Positions 34,433 to 42,342 of a DNA stretch of 64,000 nt are shown here, in pieces. Both the position numbers and the translations under genes were made by a program. This stretch comes from Streptomyces violaceoruber (GTDB lineage: Bacteria; Actinomycetota; Actinomycetes; Streptomycetales; Streptomycetaceae). Where the stretch lies: assembly GCA_000720805.1 (NCBI GenBank), contig JODI01000062.1, positions 1 to 64,000 on the forward strand. The letters run 5' to 3'. The first letter of the stretch is position 1. The number at the start of each line of letters is the position of its first letter. Below the pieces are notes generated by a model. The model was not told the origin of the DNA. It saw only the letters and a list, made by a program, of their open reading frames with translations, and did no database searches.

Positions 34433-35856
34433 CGCGGTATCAGGACGGGCGCGGCAACTCCTCGGCCGGGGCGGATGCCCCGTCACCGGGTGCGGGTTCC
34501 GCCGTGCCCACCGCCCCCCACTCCCACCTTCGTCCGAGCGGAAGTACCCCCATCACTGTGCGGAACGACCGCCCACAGCCCGGACGGCGTGACGCCTCGG
34601 GATCCGCGTCGGCCGGCGCCTCCTTCCACGAAATGTGGCGCGAGCTGCTCCCCCTCGGCCGCCACCCCGACTCCGGCGGCTACCGCCGCTACGCCTGGAC
34701 CGCCGCCGACACCGAATGCCGGGCCTGGTTCAAGCAGCAGGCCGAGACACGTGGGCTGGCCCACGAGGTCGACCGGAACGGGAACCAGTGGGCCTGGCTC
34801 GGGGATCCGGCCGAAGGAGACGCCGTCGTCACCGGGTCCCACCTCGACTCCGTTCCCGACGGCGGGGCCTTCGACGGGCCCCTCGGGGTGGTGTCCTCCT
34901 TCGCCGCGCTCGACGAACTGCGCGCGCGGGGCGTCACGTTCGCCCGGCCGCTCGCGATCGTCAACTTCGGTGACGAGGAGGGCGCCCGGTTCGGGCTCGC
35001 CTGTGTCGGGTCCCGGCTCACCGGGGGGCGGCTCACCGTCGAGCAGGCGCATCTGCTGACCGACGGGGACGGGGTGACTCTGCCGCGCGCCATGGAGGCC
35101 GCCGGATACGACCCCGACGCCATCGGTCCCGACCCGGAACGGCTCGCCCGGATCGGCGCCTTCGTCGAGCTGCACGTCGAGCAGGGGCGGGCGCTGGACC
35201 TCAGCGGCGACCGGGTCGGCATCGCGAGCGCCATCTGGCCGCACGGGCGCTGGCGGTTCGACTTCCGCGGCGAGGCCAACCACGCCGGGACGACCCGGCT
35301 GGCCGACCGGCGGGACCCCATGCTGCCGTACGCCGAGACGGTGCTCGCCGCCCGCCGCGAGGCCCGGCTCGCCGGTGCCGTCGCCACCTTCGGCAAGATC
35401 GCCGTCGAGCCCAACGGCGTCAACGCCATCCCCTCCCTGGTGCGCGGCTGGCTCGACTCCCGTGCCGCCGACCAGGAAGCCCTCGACACCGTGGTCGCCG
35501 GGATCGAGGAGGCGGCCCGTGCCCACGCGCGGGAGCACGGTGTCGACCTCGACATCGTCCGCGAGTCCTTCACGCCCGTCGTCGAGTTCGACCACGCCCT
35601 GCGCGACGAACTCGCCCGCATCCTCGGCAAGGGCACCGGCCTCGAGGACACCGGCCTCAAGGTCCCCGTCCTCGGCACGGGTGCCGGACACGACGCCGGG
35701 ATCCTCTCCGGGCGCATCCCGACCGCCATGCTGTTCGTACGCAACCCCACCGGCGTCTCGCACTCCCCGGCCGAGTTCGCGGAGGAGGACGACTGCGTGG
35801 CCGGGGTACTCGCGCTCGCCGACGTACTGGAAGGGCTGGCCGCAGGTGACCGATAG
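34429..35856 (+). CDS. M20-family amidohydrolase (allantoate/carbamoyl amino acid hydrolase type) in the hut operon
   Basis: A 475-residue protein if GTG 34429 is used, which overlaps the hutU stop. Metal ligands are seen in [12 protein letters not shown] (His138, then Asp149), DEEGARFG (Glu183/184), ELHVEQG and the final GVSHSP. The first 65 residues are low-complexity and lack homology, so GTG 34558 (residue 44) is a good alternative start. Annotated relatives are allantoate amidohydrolases. Its place between hutU and hutF suggests it hydrolyses the N-formyl- or N-formimino-glutamate intermediate, replacing HutG. That is inference from context. Confidence 0.85.
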   Translation: MTRYQDGRGNSSAGADAPSPGAGSAVPTAPHSHLRPSGSTPITVRNDRPQPGRRDASGSASAGASFHEMWRELLPLGRHPDSGGYRRYAWTAADTECRAWFKQQAETRGLAHEVDRNGNQWAWLGDPAEGDAVVTGSHLDSVPDGGAFDGPLGVVSSFAALDELRARGVTFARPLAIVNFGDEEGARFGLACVGSRLTGGRLTVEQAHLLTDGDGVTLPRAMEAAGYDPDAIGPDPERLARIGAFVELHVEQGRALDLSGDRVGIASAIWPHGRWRFDFRGEANHAGTTRLADRRDPMLPYAETVLAARREARLAGAVATFGKIAVEPNGVNAIPSLVRGWLDSRAADQEALDTVVAGIEEAARAHAREHGVDLDIVRESFTPVVEFDHALRDELARILGKGTGLEDTGLKVPVLGTGAGHDAGILSGRIPTAMLFVRNPTGVSHSPAEFAEEDDCVAGVLALADVLEGLAAGDR

Positions 35857-37210
35857 CCGCACGTACTGGCTGGAGCACGCCTGGCTCGACACCCACGTCG
35901 AGCCGGGTGTGGCCGTCACGGTGTCGACAAGCGGCTCCGCCGCGGGGGCGGACGGCCGGATCACCGCCGTCCGCACCGACACCCCCGCCCCGCCCCCCGG
36001 CGCCGAAGTCCTGCGGGGCCTCACCCTCCCCGGCCTCGCGAACACGCACTCGCACGCCTTCCACCGCGCCCTGCGCGGCACCGTCCAGGTCGGGTCCGGC
36101 ACCTTCTGGACCTGGCGCGAGCTCATGTACTCGTTCGCCGACAAACTGACCCCCGAGACCTACCTCGCGCTCGCCCGCGCCGTGTACGCCGAGATGGCCC
36201 TGGCCGGCGTCACCGCCGTCGGCGAGTTCCACTACGTGCACCACGCCCCCGGCGGCACCCCGTACGCCGACCCGAACGCGATGGGTGAGGCCCTCATCCA
36301 GGCCGCCGCCGACGCCGGCGTCCGCATCACCCTCCTCGACACCGCCTACCTCTCCTCCGGCTTCGGACAGCCGCCCAACACCCACCAGCTCCGCTTCCGC
36401 GACCGCAGCGCGGACGCCTGGGCCGAACGCTGTTCAGTTCTCAAGGAACGGGATCACGCACGGATCGGAGCGGCGATCCACTCCGTACGGGCCGTGCCCG
36501 CCGGCCAGTTGGCGACCGTGGCGCGGTGGGCCGAGGAGCGGCGGGCCCCGCTCCATGTGCACCTGTCCGAGCAGACCGCCGAGAACGACGCCTGCCGGGC
36601 CACCCACGGGTGCACGCCCACCCGGCTGCTCGCCGACCACGGCGTCCTCGGGCCGCGCACCACCGGCGTCCACAACACGCACCTCACCGACGAGGACATC
36701 GCCCTGCTCGGCGGCTCCGGCACCGGCACCTGCATGTGCCCCACCACCGAACGCGACCTCGCCGACGGCATAGGCCCCGCGGTGGCCCTCCAGCGGGCGG
36801 GCTCCCCGCTCTCCCTCGGCTCCGACAGCCACGCCGTCATCGACCTGTTCGAAGAGGCACGCGCGATGGAGCTGAACGAGCGCCTGCGCACCCGCACCCG
36901 CGGCCACTGGACCGCCGCCGCGCTGCTGCGGGCCGCCTCCGCCGACGGTCACGCCGCCCTCGGCTGGGACACCGCGGGCGCCATCGAGCCCGGCGCGCTC
37001 GCCGATCTCACGACGATCGCGCTCGACTCGGTCAGGACAGCGGGGCCGGTGCCCAGGCTCGGCGCCGAGACGGCCGTATTCGCGGCGACCGCCGCGGACG
37101 TACGGCACACCATCGTGGGCGGGCGGTTCGTCGTACGCGACGGGGCGCACACCCTCGTACCGGACGTGCCGCAGGCGCTGGCGGCCGCCGTCGCAGCCCT
37201 GCGCTCCTGA
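35846..37210 (+). CDS. hutF: Formimidoylglutamate deiminase
   Basis: A 454-residue amidohydrolase of usual HutF length. It has the metal motif [13 protein letters not shown] (His68, His70), HVHLSEQ, and [17 protein letters not shown] with the late Asp ligand. It deiminates N-formimino-L-glutamate to N-formyl-L-glutamate and ammonia. GTG 35846 overlaps the M20 stop by 11 bp. HutF instead of HutG indicates the five-step histidine route. Confidence 0.92.
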   Translation: MTDSRTYWLEHAWLDTHVEPGVAVTVSTSGSAAGADGRITAVRTDTPAPPPGAEVLRGLTLPGLANTHSHAFHRALRGTVQVGSGTFWTWRELMYSFADKLTPETYLALARAVYAEMALAGVTAVGEFHYVHHAPGGTPYADPNAMGEALIQAAADAGVRITLLDTAYLSSGFGQPPNTHQLRFRDRSADAWAERCSVLKERDHARIGAAIHSVRAVPAGQLATVARWAEERRAPLHVHLSEQTAENDACRATHGCTPTRLLADHGVLGPRTTGVHNTHLTDEDIALLGGSGTGTCMCPTTERDLADGIGPAVALQRAGSPLSLGSDSHAVIDLFEEARAMELNERLRTRTRGHWTAAALLRAASADGHAALGWDTAGAIEPGALADLTTIALDSVRTAGPVPRLGAETAVFAATAADVRHTIVGGRFVVRDGAHTLVPDVPQALAAAVAALRS

Positions 37211-37248
37211 ACCCCACCGACGCCCCAGCCCGCCCCCACGAGGACACG

Positions 37249-38421
37249 ATGAGCAGCAGCACTGTCATCACCAACATCGCCACGCTGGTCACCAACGACC
37301 CCTCCCTGGGTGACAACTCCCCTCTCGGACTGATCCAGGACGCGGCCGTCGTCATCGACGGCGACCGCATCGCGTGGACCGGTGAAACAAGCAAAGCACC
37401 CGCCACTGACAATCGGGTCGACGCCGCCGGCCGGGCCGTCCTGCCCGGCTTCGTCGACTCGCACTCCCACCTGGTCTTCGCGGGCGACCGCACGCAGGAG
37501 TTCAACGCGCGGATGTCCGGACGGGCGTACAGCGCGGGCGGCATCCGTACGACGGTCGCGGCGACCCGCGCGGCGACGGACGCCGAACTCGAGGCCAACC
37601 TCACCCGCTACCTCGCCGAGGCACTCCGCCAGGGCACGACCACCTTCGAGACCAAGTCCGGCTACGGCCTGACGGTCGCCGACGAGTCCCGTGCCCTGCG
37701 CATCGCCGCCGCCCACACGGACGAGGTCACCTACCTAGGCGCCCACATCGTGTCGCCCGACTACGCCGAGGACCCGGCCGCGTATGTGGCCCTGGTGACC
37801 GGAGAGATGCTCGACGCCTGCGCCCCGTACGCCCGTTGGATCGACGTCTTCTGCGAGAAGGGCGCCTTCGACGGCGACCAGGCGAGGGCGATCCTCGAGG
37901 CAGGCAAGGCGAAGGGGCTCCACCCGCGGATCCACGCCAACCAGTTGTCGTACGGCCCGGGTGTGCAGCTCGCCGTCGAACTGGACGCGGCCAGCGCCGA
38001 CCACTGCACCCACCTGACGGACGCGGACGTCGACGCGCTGGCCGACGGCAACACCGTGGCGACGCTCCTCCCCGGCGCCGAGTTCTCCACCCGCGCCGCC
38101 TGGCCGAACGCCCGTCGCCTCCTGGACGCCGGCGTCACGGTCGCGTTGTCGACCGACTGCAACCCCGGCTCGTCGTTCACCTCGTCCGTCCCGTTCTGCA
38201 TCGCGCTGGCGGTACGGGACATGGGGATGACGCCCGACGAGGCGGTGTGGTCGGCGACGGCGGGCGGGGCGCGGGCCCTGCGCCGGGACGACGTCGGCCG
38301 CCTCACCTCCGGCGCTCGCGCCGACCTGATCCTCCTTGACGCCCCGAGCCATGTGCACCTGGCGTACCGGCCCGGGGTACCTCTGGTTCGTCAGGTGTGG
38401 CGAAACGGCGTCCGAGTGTGA
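37249..38421 (+). CDS. hutI: Imidazolonepropionase
   Basis: A 390-residue amidohydrolase. [13 protein letters not shown] (His72, His74), ETKSGYGLT, and [14 protein letters not shown] with the metal Asp are diagnostic. It opens the imidazolone ring to N-formimino-L-glutamate, the third step of histidine degradation and the substrate of HutF. ATG 37249 follows GAGGA, 38 bp after hutF. It is the last gene of the operon, closed by the palindrome at 38428. Confidence 0.95.
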   Translation: MSSSTVITNIATLVTNDPSLGDNSPLGLIQDAAVVIDGDRIAWTGETSKAPATDNRVDAAGRAVLPGFVDSHSHLVFAGDRTQEFNARMSGRAYSAGGIRTTVAATRAATDAELEANLTRYLAEALRQGTTTFETKSGYGLTVADESRALRIAAAHTDEVTYLGAHIVSPDYAEDPAAYVALVTGEMLDACAPYARWIDVFCEKGAFDGDQARAILEAGKAKGLHPRIHANQLSYGPGVQLAVELDAASADHCTHLTDADVDALADGNTVATLLPGAEFSTRAAWPNARRLLDAGVTVALSTDCNPGSSFTSSVPFCIALAVRDMGMTPDEAVWSATAGGARALRRDDVGRLTSGARADLILLDAPSHVHLAYRPGVPLVRQVWRNGVRV

Positions 38422-38427
38422 GGTGAC

Positions 38428-38447
38428 GGCTGCGCGATCGCGCAGCC
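38428..38447. terminator. 20-bp perfect palindrome after hutI
   Basis: GGCTGCGCGA followed directly by TCGCGCAGCC is fully self-complementary, six bases past the hutI stop. It can form a hairpin with a small loop and probably ends the hut transcript, although a protein-binding site is possible. Confidence 0.65.
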
Positions 38448-38709
38448 TCGGTGCACGTGTCGTAGGTAAGCCGGGTGAACACGCGAGCAACTTCACTCGG
38501 CGATCAATCTGCCGGACAGGGCCCGTCCCGGGGGCGGTGTTTCGGCGGCGCGACCGACCGCGCAACCGTCACCCCGCGGACATTTATGGGGGACCCTGTG
38601 AACGCCCCAAGACGCCGCAGGGCTGTTGGCTAAGCTGCGCTGACGCCCAAGATCAAACACGAAGGGCCGCCTCGCAGGGGCGTAGGGGTGGCCGGACAGG
38701 TACGGAAGA

Positions 38710-39144
38710 GTGCGAAAGACAACGGGGAAGATCCTCGCGCTGGGCACCATGGCCACACTGGCGGTGGCCGTCAGTGCCTCGCCTGCGGCTGCGGCTGACA
38801 AGACCATCCGCAACGTCAAGGGTGTGTATGGCATCAGCGGGGAGTACTGGTACAAAAGCGGGTCCTCGACGCGAAGCCTGAACTCCGTCGGGGCTCACAA
38901 GTCGGATCTCAAGAAGAAGTCGACGCTGTACGCCCGTTGGCTCTACAAGAAGCCCGGCGGCGCCTACAAGGTGGGCAAGTCCTGGAAGAAGGCGACACTG
39001 ACCCGCGTGTACGACGGAACCTACGACGCCCACGCCGGCTGGGGGAAGAACAACAGCCACACCGGGCCCAAGTTCCCCAAGAACACGGTGATCTGCACCC
39101 AGTTCAAGGGTAGCTCCACCAAGGTGTGCGCCACCCTGAAGTAG
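38710..39144 (+). CDS. Small secreted Lys-rich protein
   Basis: A 144-residue protein from GTG 38710. A Sec signal peptide (about 1-29; positively charged start, hydrophobic core, cleavage near SPAAAA-DK) leaves a basic mature protein of about 115 residues rich in Lys, Tyr and Trp. Two cysteines near the end (VICTQFKGSSTKVC) could form a disulfide. No named domain is recognised. The ribosome site is weak. It has its own terminator at 39150. The 288-bp gap upstream contains the hut palindrome and nothing else I can name. Confidence 0.7.
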   Translation: MRKTTGKILALGTMATLAVAVSASPAAAADKTIRNVKGVYGISGEYWYKSGSSTRSLNSVGAHKSDLKKKSTLYARWLYKKPGGAYKVGKSWKKATLTRVYDGTYDAHAGWGKNNSHTGPKFPKNTVICTQFKGSSTKVCATLK

Positions 39145-39149
39145 GGCGC

Positions 39150-39173
39150 CGGCAAGCGAGTACCTGCTTGCCG
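39150..39173. terminator. Terminator after the secreted protein gene
   Basis: CGGCAAGC (39150-39157) pairs with GCTTGCCG (39166-39173) around an 8-nt loop, five bases after the stop. Confidence 0.75.
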
Positions 39174-39192
39174 TGATCGATGGGATCATCCC

Positions 39193-39245
39193 CGCGGGGA
39201 CCGCCGTCGTCCCGCCCCCGGGCAGGACGTGCGGCGGTCCCCGCG
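39193..39245. repeat. Dispersed palindromic element, copy B
   Basis: The same 14-bp stem as at 19663 (39193-39206 with 39232-39245), with an identical first 27 bases and 3-prime end but a different centre. It lies 20 bp after the terminator of the secreted protein gene. Stem conservation with loop variation suggests a mobile or structural repeat family. The remainder of the gap to 39435 shows no gene. Confidence 0.75.
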
Positions 39246-39435
39246 CCACTTCTCACTGGGCGGTTCGTAAGGTGATGGCCGTTTCTGGCTGAGGTGGGAG
39301 CAAGGACGCTGGTGCCTCCGTGCTCAACACCATTCACGGCTGATCGCCGTGCCGGCCTGCGCTTGGCGGACCGTGAACGGGCTTCACCGACCCTGGCGGC
39401 TGAAGCGGTGTTCGATCACGTCACGGGCCTTGTGA

Positions 39436-39645
39436 TCAGGAGGTTGTGCGGAACAGGCCAGCCTTCACGCCGCGTATGAGGTGCGCCAACGGGGCGGTCG
39501 TGGTGGTGAGTTCGGTGTCTGGGGTGTCGCTCTCGCGGAGGTGGAGGGTGGTGGGGGTGGCGGCGAGTTCGACGCAGGTGTTTCCTTCGCCGCCGTCCGA
39601 GAAGGTCGACTTCTGCCAGCGCAGGTCGTGGTCCATGGCGTGCAT
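39436..39645 (-). CDS. DUF397 domain protein
   Basis: A 69-residue protein (MHAMDHDLRWQKSTFSDGGEGNTCVELA...) with the DUF397 hallmarks W-x-KS-x-S and the E/V-A core. ATG 39645 overlaps the stop of the upstream regulator in TGATG, with AAGGAG correctly spaced. DUF397 proteins act with DUF5753 helix-turn-helix partners as toxin/antitoxin-like or developmental switches (BldB/WhiJ-type families). It is the partner of the next gene. Confidence 0.88.
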   Translation of the reverse strand: MHAMDHDLRWQKSTFSDGGEGNTCVELAATPTTLHLRESDTPDTELTTTTAPLAHLIRGVKAGLFRTTS

Positions 39646-40496
39646 CACAACTCCTTCGTCAAGCGGTGGATGAAGTCCCGTGACGCCGTGGGTTCCAGAG
39701 ACGCCTTCTCTACTTTACGGAAGAGTGTTCGGAGCCGCCTCAACTGAGCTTCGGCGTCGATGAACATGGTTCCGCCGGGGGTGTCGCGGAACCCGGTGTC
39801 CAGTTGGGGCAGCGGACCACCCAGGTACATCATCGAGGCGCCGGCCCCGGCGAAGCCGTCCTGGTCGGTTGGGATGACCCGCACGGTGGCGTGGCCTTGC
39901 TCGATCTCGGCGAGGATGCGCAGAAGTTGAGAGACGGATGTCTTGCGGTCGGCCACGCGGATGCGTAGCGCGAACTCGTGGATGATCGTCTCGTACGGGG
40001 TCGGGTTGTCACCCTCGATGACGGCCCGCCTCCTCATCCGGTGTTCCACCCGGGGTGCCAGTTCGCTCTCCGGCAGTTCCGGACGCATGTACCTGAAAAC
40101 CGCACGAGCATAGTCCGGGGTCTGGAGCAGCCCCGGAACATGGGTGATGACGACTTCCCGCAGGAATGTCGCGTGGTGCTCTGCCTCGGCCACGTCCAGG
40201 TTCACCTGGGGCAGGACTCCTCGGTACTCGTCCCACCAGCCGCGCGTGCGATCGCCTGCCATGGCCGTGAGCGCGTCGATCAAGGCTTCGTCAGTGCAGG
40301 CGTAGTGGGCTGCGAGGCGGCGGATGCGCTCCGCGCTGACGGCCGCAATGCCCGCCTCCACGTGACTCATCTGGGCGGAGGTCGAGTTCAGGAGGGCGGC
40401 CACCTCGCGGGCCTTCAGCCCTGCGGCCTCGCGCAGTTTGCGCAGCTCCGCCCCCAGACGCACCTGGCGCGCGGTGGGGTGGCTCCTCGGTGCCAC
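39645..40496 (-). CDS. Helix-turn-helix regulator with DUF5753 domain (WhiJ-like)
   Basis: A 283-residue protein. The XRE helix-turn-helix (about 12-70; LREAAGLKAREVAALLNSTSAQMSHVEAG) is followed by a DUF5753 domain (about 90-280; VPGLLQTPDYARAVF, RVIPTDQDGFAG). GTG 40496 follows GGGAGGGG; the far longer open frame is a shadow. It is coupled to DUF397 and divergent from an ATPase gene, the standard abaA/whiJ arrangement of Streptomyces. It likely represses until relieved by its small partner. Confidence 0.9.
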   Translation of the reverse strand: MAPRSHPTARQVRLGAELRKLREAAGLKAREVAALLNSTSAQMSHVEAGIAAVSAERIRRLAAHYACTDEALIDALTAMAGDRTRGWWDEYRGVLPQVNLDVAEAEHHATFLREVVITHVPGLLQTPDYARAVFRYMRPELPESELAPRVEHRMRRRAVIEGDNPTPYETIIHEFALRIRVADRKTSVSQLLRILAEIEQGHATVRVIPTDQDGFAGAGASMMYLGGPLPQLDTGFRDTPGGTMFIDAEAQLRRLRTLFRKVEKASLEPTASRDFIHRLTKEL

Positions 40497-40700
40497 GTAC
40501 CCCTCCCGTTCCAACGCCCTTGTTGCCGTGCCACGTTCGGGTGCCAGGTTACGGCAGCGGGTTGCAGAGGGGCAAATTAGTGCCCTACCGTCAGTGACGC
40601 GACATGCACGCTGCGGAAGCGCACCACTCCGTCCTGCCATGACGGCTGCGGCAATGCCACCGCACCTCCACCCGACGAACCCCACCCTTGGAGCTGCCGC

Positions 40701-41126
40701 ATGCCCGAAACCGGAACCGAAGCCGAGTCCGAACCCTGGGAGTACTCCCTCTCCATCCCGCACGACCCCCGCGCGGTCACCGTCTGCCGCCGCACCCTCC
40801 GCTTGATCCTCACCCTGCACGGCCTGATCCGTCTCGCGGACACCGCCGAACTTTTGGCAACCGAGCTGGTCGCCAACGCCGTGCTCCACACCAAGGGTCC
40901 CGCGACCCTCCGCGTCCGCTGGTCGGCGGGGGTGCTGCGGATCGGTGCGTGGGATGCCAACCCCCAACCTCCGGAACCTCCAGGCGAATTGGCGAACCTC
41001 ATGGATGCGGAGGAGGGCAGAGGCCTCGCCCTCGTGCAAGCCTGCGCCGACGTCTGGGGCTGGCACCCTCTCTCCAGGTTCGGCAACCGGGGCAAGTACG
41101 TGTGGTGCGAACTGGGGGTGGCATAG
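40701..41126 (+). CDS. HATPase_c anti-sigma-like ATP-binding protein
   Basis: A 141-residue GHKL ATPase of the Streptomyces SpoIIAB-like type. N-box ELVANAVLHT (about 54-63) and G1-type WDANPQPPEPP and GRGLALVQACAD are present. ATG 40701 follows GGAG. It is divergent from the WhiJ-like gene and overlaps the next gene by one base (TAGTG). It may be a kinase or anti-sigma factor of the WhiJ/DUF397 module. Confidence 0.85.
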   Translation: MPETGTEAESEPWEYSLSIPHDPRAVTVCRRTLRLILTLHGLIRLADTAELLATELVANAVLHTKGPATLRVRWSAGVLRIGAWDANPQPPEPPGELANLMDAEEGRGLALVQACADVWGWHPLSRFGNRGKYVWCELGVA

Positions 41127-42049
41127 TGCCTGGCTCATCACACGAAGCCCTGCATCGGATCTTCCAGAAGGATCCCGCGCTGCTGACCCGTGCCCTGCAA
41201 CACGTCCTGCACATTCCCTTTCCCGAGCCGCGCGAGTTCGCCGCGATGAACGTGGACCTCACCGAGATCGAGCCGGTCGAGCGACGGGTGGACACGCTGT
41301 TGCGGGCGGAGACCGACGAGGGGGCCTACCTCCTGATCGTCGAGTCGCAGGGCCAGCCGGACGAGAGGAAACGCGGCAGTTGGCCGTACTACCTCAGCTA
41401 CCTGTACGAGAAGTTCCGCTGCGAACCCGTACTCATCGTCATCACGCAGAACGCCGCCACGGCCCGTTGGGCTGCGGAGCCCATTCACCTCGGCGTGCAC
41501 GGGTGCCCTTCGCTGACAGTGCGCCCGTTCGTGCTGGGGCCGGGCAACGTGCCCGTGATCGCAGACCAGCGGGAGGCCGAACGGGATGTACCTCTTGCGG
41601 TGCTTTCGGCGATGACACATGGTCGCGGCCCACAGGCCGCCGTCATACTGGAATCCCTGGCAGCCGCCCTGCGGACCATCGACGCGGACAGCGCCGCGGT
41701 CTTCGTTCAGTTCGTCGACTCATGCCTGGCAGACCGCCAGGCCCAGCAGATGTGGAGGGACCTGATGACGGCGATCCAGTACTTCTGGCGGCACCCGCTG
41801 GCCGAGCAGGTGCGTGAGGAAGGCAGGGAGGAGGGGCGCGAGGAAGGCAGGGAGGAGGGGCGCGAGGAAGGCCGTGCTTTGGAGAGGGCGCAGGTGATCC
41901 TTCGCAATCTCCGCTACCGCCAGATCGACGTCCCGGACTCCGTCCGCGAGCGCATTCTCTCCTCCACAGACATGGACGAACTCGGAACCTGGCTTGACCG
42001 CTCATACGAGGTCACTGACGCGGCGGATCTGTTCGGCGAAGGCTCCTGA
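41126..42049 (+). CDS. Rpn/PDDEXK-family putative nuclease
   Basis: A 307-residue protein. The N-terminal PD-(D/E)XK-like core includes LLIVESQGQPD (about 72-82; Glu and Gln of the motif) and YYLSYLYEKF, as in Rpn/transposase_31-like proteins. A charged Arg-Glu-Glu-Gly repeat (about 230-250; DNA unit about 24 bp) precedes a C-terminal helical tail. The start is GTG 41126 after GGGGGT. Related Rpn proteins promote RecA-independent recombination. Coupling to the ATPase gene is common in Streptomyces, but the role is unknown. Confidence 0.8.
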   Translation: MPGSSHEALHRIFQKDPALLTRALQHVLHIPFPEPREFAAMNVDLTEIEPVERRVDTLLRAETDEGAYLLIVESQGQPDERKRGSWPYYLSYLYEKFRCEPVLIVITQNAATARWAAEPIHLGVHGCPSLTVRPFVLGPGNVPVIADQREAERDVPLAVLSAMTHGRGPQAAVILESLAAALRTIDADSAAVFVQFVDSCLADRQAQQMWRDLMTAIQYFWRHPLAEQVREEGREEGREEGREEGREEGRALERAQVILRNLRYRQIDVPDSVRERILSSTDMDELGTWLDRSYEVTDAADLFGEGS

Positions 42050-42051
42050 AC

Positions 42052-42315
42052 GTGACAGGGGTCCAGTACTTCTGGCGGCACCCGTTGGCGGAACAGGTGC
42101 GCGAGGAGGGCCGAGAGGAGGGGCGACGGGAGGGCCGGGCTCAAGAGCGAGCGGCGGGCGTTCTGCGGATCCTCCGGTGGCGTCAGATCGGCGTGCCCGA
42201 CGAGGTTCGCGACCGTGTCCTCTCCTCTACCGATCTGGACCAACTCGGCACCTGGCTCGACCGCTCCTACCAGGTCACCGACGCGGCGGATCTGTTCGCC
42301 GACGCCGGCGTCTGA
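42052..42315 (+). pseudogene. Duplicated C-terminal fragment of the Rpn-like gene
   Basis: An 87-codon frame starting at GTG 42052, two bases after the preceding stop. It repeats the last third of the upstream gene: QYFWRHPLAEQVREEGREEG, then R-x-R-Q-I-x-VPD, LSSTD-x-D-x-LGTWLDRSY and VTDAADLF. The nuclease core is absent. It arose by partial tandem duplication and divergence. It could still be translated as a stand-alone tail, but I treat it as a fragment. Confidence 0.75.
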
Positions 42316-42342
42316 GAGGCGCGGTCACCGGGCGCACGGGCC

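Noticed and set aside
39182..39200. Sequence resembling a single type I-E CRISPR repeat end (GGGATCATCCCCGC)
   Set aside because: Only one partial occurrence, no spacer periodicity; it is the edge of palindromic element B.
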